Source: Schaedlerella arabinosiphila
Lineage (GTDB): Bacteria; Bacillota; Clostridia; Lachnospirales; Lachnospiraceae
Reading direction: 5' to 3'
NCBI RefSeq assembly: GCF_003885045.1
Contig: NZ_RHJS01000002.1
Location: 3,526,501-3,590,500, forward strand
DNA: 64,000 nt
In this document: positions 8,021-14,909 of the stretch, piece after piece
Numbering within the stretch: the stretch's first letter is position 1
Layout: each line of letters starts with the position of its first letter
Program-made: the position numbers and the translations under genes
Notes under the pieces: generated by a model
Databases searched by the model: none
What the model was told of the DNA's origin: nothing
Seen by the model: only the letters and a program-made list of their open reading frames with translations

Positions 8021-8974
8021 TCAAACTTTCAGATGCTTACGTACGGTAAAGTAACTTCCGAGGAAGCCGATTCCCACTCCGAGTCCCAGCCCAATCGGCA
8101 GTAAATAATGGTATACCCTCAGTACCGGAAGGAAGTCTATGATATTGGTCAGGATACTGAACTTCTCCATAATATATGCGACTGCCTTTCCATAAAGCAC
8201 ATATAAAAGCGCCAGCGGAAGCACCGCGCCCACCAGGCCGATGATCAGACCCTCAATCACGAAGGGGGAACGGACTACAAAGTCCTTTGCTCCGATATAT
8301 TTCATGATCGCGATCTCTTCCTTCCGAACCGTAATACCCATGGCAACCGTATTGCTGATCAGGAAGATGGAAACCCCGAACAGGATCAGGATGATAGCAA
8401 CGGAAATATATGCCACCAGAACGTTCACGCTGGAAAGCATGTTGGCCACCAGGTCAGACTTCTTCACACTGCGCACCCCGTCCAGGCTTCCCGCGAACCG
8501 AACCAGATCCTGCTGGGTGGTGGAAAGCGACTTTCCGCCCATCAGGCTGATATCCACATCGTCATCCAGGGTCTTCATGTAAACCTCGTAGTTGCTGGAG
8601 TTTGCCAGCGGATTGTCATTGCGGAATCCGTCTGCCAGTTCTTCATTCTCGCCGAAATACTTGCTCCTGAATTCCTCCCACGCGTCATCCGCAGACACAT
8701 ACTTTACGTCAGACACATCGTCTCTCCCCCGAAGTGCCTGCCCGATATTGTCGATCTGCGCCTGGGTGATGCCGTCCTCAAAGAATACGGTGATGGCCAC
8801 CCCTTCCTCCGCGCTCTTGATAATATACTGAAAGTTGAATAATATTGAAAAAAACAATCCAAACAGAAAAATACAGGCGGACATCGTGGCAATAGATGCA
8901 AGTGAAAACATCATGTTCCTTCCGATATTCTTAAATCCCTGTTTGATTACATATCCTATCGTACTAATCCTCAT
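8021..8974 (-). CDS. ftsX: Cell division ABC transporter permease-like protein FtsX
   Basis: FtsX is the four-span membrane partner of FtsE that transmits a conformational signal to a periplasmic or extracellular murein hydrolase. The 317-residue protein opens MRISTIGYVIKQGFKNIGRN, typical of Firmicute FtsX. TM1 is near residues 22-47, followed by an extracellular domain of about 130 residues and three more spans around 190-212, 240-262 and 285-308. It overlaps the end of ftsE by 11 nt, so the two are translationally coupled, and it is followed by the M23 hydrolase. Length and topology are normal. Confidence 0.95.
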   Translation of the reverse strand: MRISTIGYVIKQGFKNIGRNMMFSLASIATMSACIFLFGLFFSILFNFQYIIKSAEEGVAITVFFEDGITQAQIDNIGQALRGRDDVSDVKYVSADDAWEEFRSKYFGENEELADGFRNDNPLANSSNYEVYMKTLDDDVDISLMGGKSLSTTQQDLVRFAGSLDGVRSVKKSDLVANMLSSVNVLVAYISVAIILILFGVSIFLISNTVAMGITVRKEEIAIMKYIGAKDFVVRSPFVIEGLIIGLVGAVLPLALLYVLYGKAVAYIMEKFSILTNIIDFLPVLRVYHYLLPIGLGLGVGIGFLGSYFTVRKHLKV

Positions 8975-9650
8975 CTATATACCCACCTCTTTGTTCATCA
9001 CTGACGATCACACCATGCTTCATAGTGATCACCCGTTCATTCATCTCGTTAACGATCTCCTGGTTATGTGTTACCACAAGAACCGTAGTCCCCCTCTCGT
9101 TGGCCTCCTTCAGAAGGCTCATGATCTCCCATGAATTGGTCGGGTCCAGGTTACCGGTCGGCTCGTCGGCCAGCAGGATCGCCGGTTCGTTGACAATCGC
9201 CCTTGCAATTGCCACCCGCTGCTGCTCCCCCCCGGAGAGTTCCTTTGGATGCGATTTATACTTCTGAGCCAGCCCTACCAGTGAAAGCGCCGCGGGAACC
9301 TTCTTCTTGATGACCCTGGTGGGCGTCTCGGTGACACGCAGGGCGAATGCGATATTCTCATAGATATTCCGGTCCTTAAGCAGGCGGAAATCCTGGAAAA
9401 CCACGCCCAGCCCTCTTCTGTACTTTGCAATATGCCGATGCTTCATTCGGTTCAGATTCCGGCCATTGACAATGATCGTTCCCTCCGTCGGGTCCAGCTC
9501 CTTCATGATCAGACGGATCAGGGTAGATTTGCCTGAGCCGCTGTCTCCTACAATGAAGACAAATTCACCCTTTTCAATCTTGACGGATACCCCATTGAGG
9601 GCGGCATTGCCCTTTGTGTACTCCTTCGTTACGTTTTTTAGCTCAATCAT
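8964..9650 (-). CDS. ftsE: Cell division ATP-binding protein FtsE
   Basis: An ABC-type ATPase of 228 residues that drives FtsX. Visible motifs are Walker A GDSGSGKST near residue 38, Q-loop VFQDFRLL, signature LSGGEQQRVAIARA, Walker B ILLADEPTGNLD and the H-loop VTHN. The chosen start is the ATG at 9648-9650 with GGAGGAG just upstream. A longer in-frame reading begins 29 codons earlier but adds residues unlike any FtsE. It is the first gene of the ftsE-ftsX-M23-ctpA cluster. Confidence 0.96.
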   Translation of the reverse strand: MIELKNVTKEYTKGNAALNGVSVKIEKGEFVFIVGDSGSGKSTLIRLIMKELDPTEGTIIVNGRNLNRMKHRHIAKYRRGLGVVFQDFRLLKDRNIYENIAFALRVTETPTRVIKKKVPAALSLVGLAQKYKSHPKELSGGEQQRVAIARAIVNEPAILLADEPTGNLDPTNSWEIMSLLKEANERGTTVLVVTHNQEIVNEMNERVITMKHGVIVSDEQRGGYIDED

Positions 9651-9762
9651 ATGCTCCTCCTGAATACCATACTCTTTCGTAAATTCTAAAAGTGATACTG
9701 AGAGGCAGATTCTTCTGCTCCCCGGCATATATGCCACCGTCCTACCTGGAACCTGTATCTTT

Positions 9763-10854
9763 TCAGTATTCCAATGTCTCCATATACTTCATATACTTCA
9801 CCACCATCAGGGCGATCTTAAAGGTGATCGCATCCTCAAACACGCGCAGGTCGAGCCCTGTGCTCTTCTGCAGCTTGTCCAGGCGGTATACCAGCGTATT
9901 CCTGTGGATATAAAGCTGCCTGGACGTCTCTGACACATTCAGGCTGTTTTCAAAGAATTTATTGATCGTTGCAAGTGTCTCTTCATCAAATTCATCCGGG
10001 GATTTCCCTTCAAATATTTCCTTGATGAACATCTTGCACAGCGGAAGCGGAAGCTGGTAGATCAGACGGCCGATCCCCAGGCTGCTGTATGCCACGATAT
10101 CCTTCTCCACGTAGAAGATCTTACCGACATCCAGCGCAAGCTTCGCCTCTTTATATGACTTGGAGACCTCCTTGATGTCATTCACAACCGTGCCGTAGGC
10201 GATGTGCATCTGCTCATCCCCGCTGTCCTCCCGCAGGATCGTCAGCATCTCCTTGGCCATCCGGGCCAGCTCCCTGCTGCCGTCCTTCTCGGACAGTTCC
10301 TTCACGACGATGATATTTCTCTCATCCACGGCCGTGACAAAATCCTTCGCCTTTCCTCCCAAAAGGTTGCGCACGTTATCCAGGGCAGCACTGTCCTTTT
10401 CGTGTGAAGTCTCAATAATAAAGATAACACGTTTTACTTCTGTGTCAATATGTAATTTTTTGGCGCGGTTATAAATATCCACTAAAAGCAGGTTGTCCAT
10501 CAGCAGATTCTTGATAAAATTATCCTTGTCAAACCGCTCTTTGTACGCCACCAGGAGATTCTGAATCTGGAATGCCGCGATCTTGCCCACCATATAGGCG
10601 TCGTCGCTCTCCCCGCCTGCAAGCAGGATATATTCCAGCTGCTGCTCGTCAAAGATCTTGAAAAACTGGCAGCCCTGAATGACCTGGCTGTCTGCCGGAG
10701 AAGCCCCGAATGATAAAATCGCGCTTTCAAAATCCCTGCTCTCGCCGAAAGTGCTGGCCAGTACTTTTGCTTCCGTGTCAAATACACAGAAATCAATCCT
10801 AGAAATACTCTTCAATCCTTCAATTGTGTTCAGAAGTACCTGATTCGTTATCAT
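9763..10854 (-). CDS. CdaR/PucR-type helix-turn-helix regulator
   Basis: A 363-residue cytoplasmic regulator. The C-terminal 60 residues form the PucR-type HTH: an ETSRQLYIHRNTLVYRLDKL core followed by TGLDLRVFEDAITFKIAL. A GGDEF-like middle domain, as in CdaR proteins, lies near 130-260, and an N-terminal sensor region precedes it. It is clearly paralogous to the gene at 57505-58422: both share LGIGRLIY, DEETxATIN and RNTLxYRLD in the same order. This one has an extra N-terminal 110 residues or so. CdaR proteins activate sugar or sugar-acid genes; the ligand here is unknown. It stands upstream of ftsE but is separated by about 110 nt. Confidence 0.85.
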   Translation of the reverse strand: MITNQVLLNTIEGLKSISRIDFCVFDTEAKVLASTFGESRDFESAILSFGASPADSQVIQGCQFFKIFDEQQLEYILLAGGESDDAYMVGKIAAFQIQNLLVAYKERFDKDNFIKNLLMDNLLLVDIYNRAKKLHIDTEVKRVIFIIETSHEKDSAALDNVRNLLGGKAKDFVTAVDERNIIVVKELSEKDGSRELARMAKEMLTILREDSGDEQMHIAYGTVVNDIKEVSKSYKEAKLALDVGKIFYVEKDIVAYSSLGIGRLIYQLPLPLCKMFIKEIFEGKSPDEFDEETLATINKFFENSLNVSETSRQLYIHRNTLVYRLDKLQKSTGLDLRVFEDAITFKIALMVVKYMKYMETLEY

Positions 10855-10858
10855 AATT

Positions 10859-11110
10859 TATCTCCTCCGCTCATATACGCTTATCCATGTGCATTTTTCA
10901 CAAATCTTTTTTCCGTGGTTTAAATCGGAACACACAGATATCGTATATATGTTAATACAAAACGCCCAAAAAATAAAGAGGAAATCCATGATATTTATGC
11001 ATTCCCCCATATATTTAACAAAAAATTCATTTTTTGCCGTCGAGTAGAAATTATGCATTCTGCCTAATTGACATATTTTTCCTCTCCATGTAATCCCTGT
11101 TCCTGCGTTC
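10859..11110. other. AT-rich intergenic region, no gene supported
   Basis: About 250 bases between the CdaR-type regulator and the GT26-like gene. It is strongly AT-rich, has several short direct repeats (TGCATAA-like) and presumably contains the regulator's promoter, but no single -35/-10 pair stands out. A short reading frame here has no ribosome site or recognisable protein character. Confidence 0.5.
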
Positions 11111-11113
11111 TCT

Positions 11114-11824
11114 TTATTCCTCCTGCCTGCTTTTCTGCCGGTCAACCAGATGACGCAGCGTCCGTTTCAGTAAAAATTTTCGAAGCTTTCCCGAAGGCTT
11201 TTTTATATTTTCCTCCTGCAGCAGGATCAGGCTGCAGCCGATCCAGAGACGGGCGTTCAAAAGCGCCTTTGCCTCGGTGATGAACCGCTCCTGCTCCGGA
11301 TAAGGCAGCACGGATATGATACAGTCCGGTTCCGCACCGTTGATCTCATTGATGACACTGTCCTTCCTGCCGCCTTCCTGGGGCAGCAGGGCATGTCCGG
11401 CGGGCAGAAATCCCTTTGCATAAGGCCTCAGCTTCTCCTGGAGCAGCAAAAGATCCGTCTCCTGGTCTGCCAGAAGAAATACCTTCTTGCCTGTCCTCTG
11501 GAGATACTTCAGAAACATTTTCAAAAATACCCGCTTTTCCATCTCCTTCATCAGACGGCCGTTGCTCCCGGCGGCGCCGCCCAAAGGCCCCGCCGCTTTC
11601 TCCGAAGCCTCCAGGATCTCCTTCTCCCCCGGCAGTACCAGATCCATCTGCCGCATCATCTCCCGCCACTCCGAATCATCCTGCCCGTGTACCAGCAGCT
11701 CCAGAGTCACGATCTCCACGGTATTGACCGTTTCGCTTTCCATAAATTGTACGATTCTTTTGAGCGTGTCCTTTGCAGTCAGTGCATCGATGTCTATCTC
11801 AAAGATATCTATCTTATTTTCCAT
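11114..11824 (-). CDS. Degenerate WecG/TagA/CpsF-like (GT26) protein
   Basis: A 236-residue protein resembling GT26 N-acetylmannosaminyl-type glycosyltransferases only in outline. It opens with the family-like IDIFEIDIDALTAKDTLKRI. A VNTVEIVTLELLVHGQDD segment occupies the place of the usual substrate loop, a DLVLPGEKEIL segment corresponds to the catalytic 'DxxGxxxA' region, and a Rossmann-like KVFLLADQETDLLL follows. The normal T-x-N and D-G catalytic residues are not evident, so it may be a non-catalytic relative. The C-terminus is lysine/arginine-rich, as in membrane-associating GT26 enzymes. It is a single gene behind its own promoter. Confidence 0.6.
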   Translation of the reverse strand: MENKIDIFEIDIDALTAKDTLKRIVQFMESETVNTVEIVTLELLVHGQDDSEWREMMRQMDLVLPGEKEILEASEKAAGPLGGAAGSNGRLMKEMEKRVFLKMFLKYLQRTGKKVFLLADQETDLLLLQEKLRPYAKGFLPAGHALLPQEGGRKDSVINEINGAEPDCIISVLPYPEQERFITEAKALLNARLWIGCSLILLQEENIKKPSGKLRKFLLKRTLRHLVDRQKSRQEE

Positions 11825-11859
11825 GACAACTCACCCGTTTCTTTTTCCCGATTCGTACA

Positions 11860-11888
11860 ATTGTATCAAAAATGTCTTCTTTTTTCAA
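11860..11888 (-). promoter_or_regulatory. Promoter of the GT26-like gene
   Basis: Minus-strand TTGAAA (11883-11888), a 17-bp spacer and TACAAT (11860-11865). The -10 forms part of a TACAATTGTA palindrome. The start codon lies about 35 nt downstream. Confidence 0.7.
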
Positions 11889-11927
11889 CCACCTGTGTTT
11901 AATTTCACACTTTTATAACAGTTGGGC

Positions 11928-12137
11928 TTACTTTTTCTGTCCGTCTTCCCCGGGATGCATCCGTTTCCTGCGGGTGATCATTCCCCCGATCCGCCCCGTC
12001 TCCTTGGAGGACAGGGAGCGCCACCCGTCCTGCAGGACCCGGTCAAGGAGTCCCAGTTCTTCCGCGATCTCATATTTCAGCTTTTCTTCCGGTTCCAGAT
12101 TCTTTAAGTCAATCTTCTGGTTCTTCTTTCCAGACAT
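11928..12137 (-). CDS. Alpha/beta-type small acid-soluble spore protein
   Basis: A 69-residue protein of the family that coats and protects DNA in dormant spores and is degraded by the Gpr protease at germination. The core KYEIAEELGLLD contains the Gpr cleavage context (E followed by IA). The second conserved block KETGRIGGMITRRKR matches the family's GGxxTKRLV region. The ATG at 12135-12137 has AGGAGG five nt before it; a GTG one codon upstream would leave too little space. It is shorter and more divergent than the classical SspA/B type. It is direct evidence that the organism's lineage sporulates. No convincing sigma-G promoter was picked out by eye. Confidence 0.85.
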   Translation of the reverse strand: MSGKKNQKIDLKNLEPEEKLKYEIAEELGLLDRVLQDGWRSLSSKETGRIGGMITRRKRMHPGEDGQKK

Positions 12138-12248
12138 CACAGCCTCCTCCTTCTATCTCTGCTATGAAACTCATACGCCGGGTCCGCGCACCCTCGCGCC
12201 GCGCTGATGCCGGGCCGGGCCGTACACAAGAAGTATTGCCAGAAAGTA

Positions 12249-12280
12249 AAAAGGCATTCAAAAAAGAATGCCTTTTCTAA
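12249..12280 (-). terminator. Terminator after pspC (works on both strands)
   Basis: A perfect hairpin, AAAAGGCATTC paired with GAATGCCTTTT around a six-base loop, with T-runs on both sides. It lies about 65 nt beyond the pspC stop and ends the padR operon. Confidence 0.85.
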
Positions 12281-12340
12281 AAGAACCCCTCTGCAGGAAA
12301 CTATTTTCTAAATCTTAGAACCTTTCTTTTCCTGCTGTTT

Positions 12341-12532
12341 TTACATTTCATCCGGTATGATCACCGCCGCCACAAAATAGGCCAGCCCGCAGGTTCCGAA
12401 GCTGCACACCCCGGCCAGCGCCACAGCCAGACGGATCAGCGTGGGGTCGATATTGAAATATTCTCCCACACCTCCGCATACTCCGCAGATCATCCTGTTT
12501 TGTCTTGAACGATAAATTCTCTTCTGATCCAT
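12341..12532 (-). CDS. pspC: PspC domain protein
   Basis: A 63-residue membrane protein consisting of a PspC domain alone: an RIYRSRQNRMICGVCGGVGEYF motif followed by IDPTLIRLAVAL and a hydrophobic span ending IIPDEM. PspC-type proteins take part in envelope stress sensing. It is the last gene of a padR-DUF1700-DUF4097-pspC set, a combination often seen in Clostridia, where it is thought to form an envelope-stress module related to LiaFGSR functions. The ATG has a close AAGGAG-type site. Confidence 0.9.
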   Translation of the reverse strand: MDQKRIYRSRQNRMICGVCGGVGEYFNIDPTLIRLAVALAGVCSFGTCGLAYFVAAVIIPDEM

Positions 12533-12625
12533 TCTCTATGTCTCCTTTCTATTGATTGTCTGTTCACAGTACGGCAGATCCCCTTTTCTTTTGGATCGGC
12601 CGGTACGGCAAAGCCGCGTTTTATC

Positions 12626-13522
12626 TCAGCCGTCAAAGGACACGTCTACCAGGCCGATGCCGCACTCAATCTCCATCTTTTTGCTTCCGCCGTTATGAAT
12701 CTTGTGCTCGCTGCCCAGTCCGCTGTAGGTGTCTCCTCCCACGGTCACAGAACCGATCCCGCATTCCACCTCGTAATTATAATCCTCCTGGCTCCCGGAC
12801 GCCGTATAGTGGACGGTGCCTACACCGCATTCGATCTTTGCCTCCCGCAGCGCGTCGCCGTAAAGAACGGCTTCTCCCGCACCGCATTCCAGATCCATCT
12901 CCTGCGCCTGGAAGGAATCCAGATACACCTCTCCCGCACCGACCTGGATCTCCAGTTCCTCTGCGCGCAGGTCGTCTGCCTTCAATACCCCGGCGCCCAC
13001 CTGAATCTTTGCCTTCTCAAACTGCAGATCCGCGGGAATTTGGAGAAACAGGGTTCCCTGACAATATGCGCCCTGGAACATCTTTTCCCATTTGTTTCTG
13101 TTCTTCAGCTCAATCTTGAGTTCTCCGTCTTTGCCGGTCATCACAAAATCATCCAGGATCTCCTGGTTCACATTGTCTGTATCCGCAAGAATCTCGCTGC
13201 CGCCCCATTTCGCAATATACACTTCCAGACAGGTCACGTCGATCTTCAGTTCCCGGATATCCGAAAACTTCCGGCCCGGATAGGAATCGCCGTATCCATC
13301 GCCGCTTCCGCTTTCACTTCCTGCATCATGATTCTCCACCAGTGTTTCCACGTCCACAACGGAGCCGCTGGATTCCCAAAAATTTTTCATCCCCGAAATA
13401 CCGAATGTCCCCCGGACGGCTTCCATCGTTGCCCCCAGCAGCATTCCGGAAATGCACAATGCGATTCCCAGGATGCCCAGAGCAATACACATTCCCCAAA
13501 AGACCTTCCAATGCTTTTTCAT
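12626..13522 (-). CDS. DUF4097 beta-helix membrane protein
   Basis: A protein of about 298 residues with one N-terminal membrane span (residues 9-32). A long domain of short repeated beta strands follows: many phrases such as ...VECGIGSVTV, ...IQVGAGVLKA and ...LECGAGEAVLYG recur every 20 residues. This is the DUF4097/LiaG-like adhesin-type beta-helix. Such proteins are usually membrane-tethered with the helix outside and accompany stress regulators. Either the GTG at 13525 or the ATG at 13522 could start it; the ATG has the better AGGGA spacing. It starts immediately after the DUF1700 stop, indicating coupling. Confidence 0.88.
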   Translation of the reverse strand: MKKHWKVFWGMCIALGILGIALCISGMLLGATMEAVRGTFGISGMKNFWESSGSVVDVETLVENHDAGSESGSGDGYGDSYPGRKFSDIRELKIDVTCLEVYIAKWGGSEILADTDNVNQEILDDFVMTGKDGELKIELKNRNKWEKMFQGAYCQGTLFLQIPADLQFEKAKIQVGAGVLKADDLRAEELEIQVGAGEVYLDSFQAQEMDLECGAGEAVLYGDALREAKIECGVGTVHYTASGSQEDYNYEVECGIGSVTVGGDTYSGLGSEHKIHNGGSKKMEIECGIGLVDVSFDG

Positions 13523-13525
13523 CAC

Positions 13526-14410
13526 CTACATCCCTGCCTTTCTTTGAAATGGCTTCCGGCAGATCCCCACCAGAAACCGGAACAGTGCCGGATAGATCAG
13601 CATACACAGACGCACTGCCGCCACCGCCGCAATCAGCCCTATGACAAAGGTCAGAAGTCCGATCCCCGCTGTCAGAAGGGCTGCAGAGGGCAGGACGGCC
13701 AGCTTTGAAAGTCCCGCGCATAGGATCACGATCCCGGAAATCCCCACCGCGGCAGCGCCAATCACCAACGCAAAGAATATGGAAACTGCGGCAGCCACCA
13801 CCCCGAAAATCACCGCCGCTGCCGCGATCAGCACCGGAAATGCCACCGGCACCGCGCAGAGGACGATCAGCGCGATCAACAGGATTTTCAGCCCCCGGTT
13901 CGTCCATGGGCCGGTTTTCTGCCGGTAAGAAGTATTCCCCTGGCTGCCGCTGCCGTATGCATCTCCATACCCATGACTTTCATTTGTATAAGCATGACTC
14001 CCTTTTTCATAGGTCTGCTGCCCTGATCCGTAGGAATAGCTGCTGCCCCGGGAGGAATCTCCTTCCGCGCGCCCGCTGTAAGATGCCTGCTCCTGGTAGG
14101 AATACCGGTTCTGGGACTTCTTCTCCTTCTTCGGCTCCCGGCGCATCAGATCGTCCTTCTTCACAAAGCGTTCGTCCGTATATCCATATTCCGTAAATTC
14201 GCCGCCGTCCATGCCGCCGCTTTTCAGGCCGGCTTTGATCAGAGCCGCCACCTTCTGGGGGCTGCCCAGCTCTGAAATCACCTCTCCCTCGTTCTCCTTG
14301 CCGGCGTCTGCAAAATAATCCGAGTAGTACTGCAGCGCTTCCTCCTTCTCCTCCGTCGGGACTCCTGCAAGCAGTCCTTCCAGTTCTTTCATAAATTCCT
14401 CGTAGCTCAT
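13526..14410 (-). CDS. DUF1700 family membrane protein
   Basis: A 294-residue protein. The N-terminal 75 residues (MSYEEFMKELEGLLAGVPTE, YYSDYFADAGKENE, ELGSPQKVA) are the typical cytoplasmic DUF1700 helix bundle. A serine/glycine/tyrosine-rich linker follows (about 95-165), then a hydrophobic C-terminal half with four to five membrane spans. DUF1700 proteins are nearly always encoded next to a PadR regulator, as here, and are thought to modulate the companion DUF4097 protein. It overlaps padR by the sequence ATGA (4 nt). Confidence 0.92.
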   Translation of the reverse strand: MSYEEFMKELEGLLAGVPTEEKEEALQYYSDYFADAGKENEGEVISELGSPQKVAALIKAGLKSGGMDGGEFTEYGYTDERFVKKDDLMRREPKKEKKSQNRYSYQEQASYSGRAEGDSSRGSSYSYGSGQQTYEKGSHAYTNESHGYGDAYGSGSQGNTSYRQKTGPWTNRGLKILLIALIVLCAVPVAFPVLIAAAAVIFGVVAAAVSIFFALVIGAAAVGISGIVILCAGLSKLAVLPSAALLTAGIGLLTFVIGLIAAVAAVRLCMLIYPALFRFLVGICRKPFQRKAGM

Positions 14411-14730
14411 ACAGTCATCCCTCCTTCAAATATATCTGAAATCTTCTTAGAATAACTTTTCCACTCTGTCCTGTACAGGTTCAGCTGCACCGCGCCTTTT
14501 TCCGTCACTTTGTAGTACCGTCTGTTCCTGCCGTCAAACTGCCTGTCGTATACTTCCAGGCATTCATCCTTCTGCAGGCGTCTGAGGACGGGATACAGTG
14601 TCGATTCCGACACGTCAATCGCCTTGCGCACATCCTGCGTGATCTTGTACCCGTAAGTTCCTTCCGCATCCCGGGTCACGACCGCCAGGACAATCGCATC
14701 CAGCAGCGCCGCACCAGTGTTAAATACCAT
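14407..14730 (-). CDS. PadR family transcriptional repressor
   Basis: A 107-residue winged-helix repressor. GYKITQDVRKAIDVSESTLYPVLRRLQKDE is the PadR recognition region, and the wing YYKVTEKGAVQL is intact. It is the first gene of padR-DUF1700-DUF4097-pspC. PadR proteins commonly repress their own operon, and two AT-rich dyads overlap and follow the promoter upstream of this gene, which makes autoregulation likely. Short PadR proteins lacking a long C-terminal helix bundle belong to subfamily 2. The inducing signal is unknown but probably relates to envelope stress, given the operon content. Confidence 0.93.
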   Translation of the reverse strand: MVFNTGAALLDAIVLAVVTRDAEGTYGYKITQDVRKAIDVSESTLYPVLRRLQKDECLEVYDRQFDGRNRRYYKVTEKGAVQLNLYRTEWKSYSKKISDIFEGGMTV

Positions 14731-14834
14731 CCTATCACCTCTTTGCTATCCTATGATCCGGATGTAAAAAAACGCGTTCCTCTGCGAAAAAAATATCCGG
14801 ATCATACGAAAAGAATCTATGCCGCAGTTCAAAA

Positions 14835-14901
14835 TAATATTACGCTTTTCTTAATATTGTTCTTTTTTCTATATTATATTCAGTATAATATTATTTGTCA
14901 A
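14835..14901 (-). promoter_or_regulatory. padR operon promoter with two AT-rich dyads
   Basis: Minus strand: TTGACA (14896-14901), a 17-bp spacer and TATAAT (14873-14878) make a perfect consensus promoter. An 8-bp inverted repeat ATATTATA/TATAATAT (14871-14891) covers the -10, and a second, AATATTA/TAATATT (14835-14858), lies just downstream of the start point. These are good candidate PadR operators. The -35 begins eight bases beyond the addA stop. Confidence 0.8.
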
Positions 14902-14909
14902 TATGTTTT

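Noticed and set aside
10858..11145. 95-codon frame between the CdaR-type regulator and the GT26-like gene
   Set aside because: It has no ribosome site, AT-rich noise composition, and overlaps the next gene's end in a different frame.
13326..13907. 193-codon minus-strand frame overlapping the DUF4097/DUF1700 boundary
   Set aside because: It is out of frame with two well-supported genes and has random glycine/aspartate-rich composition.
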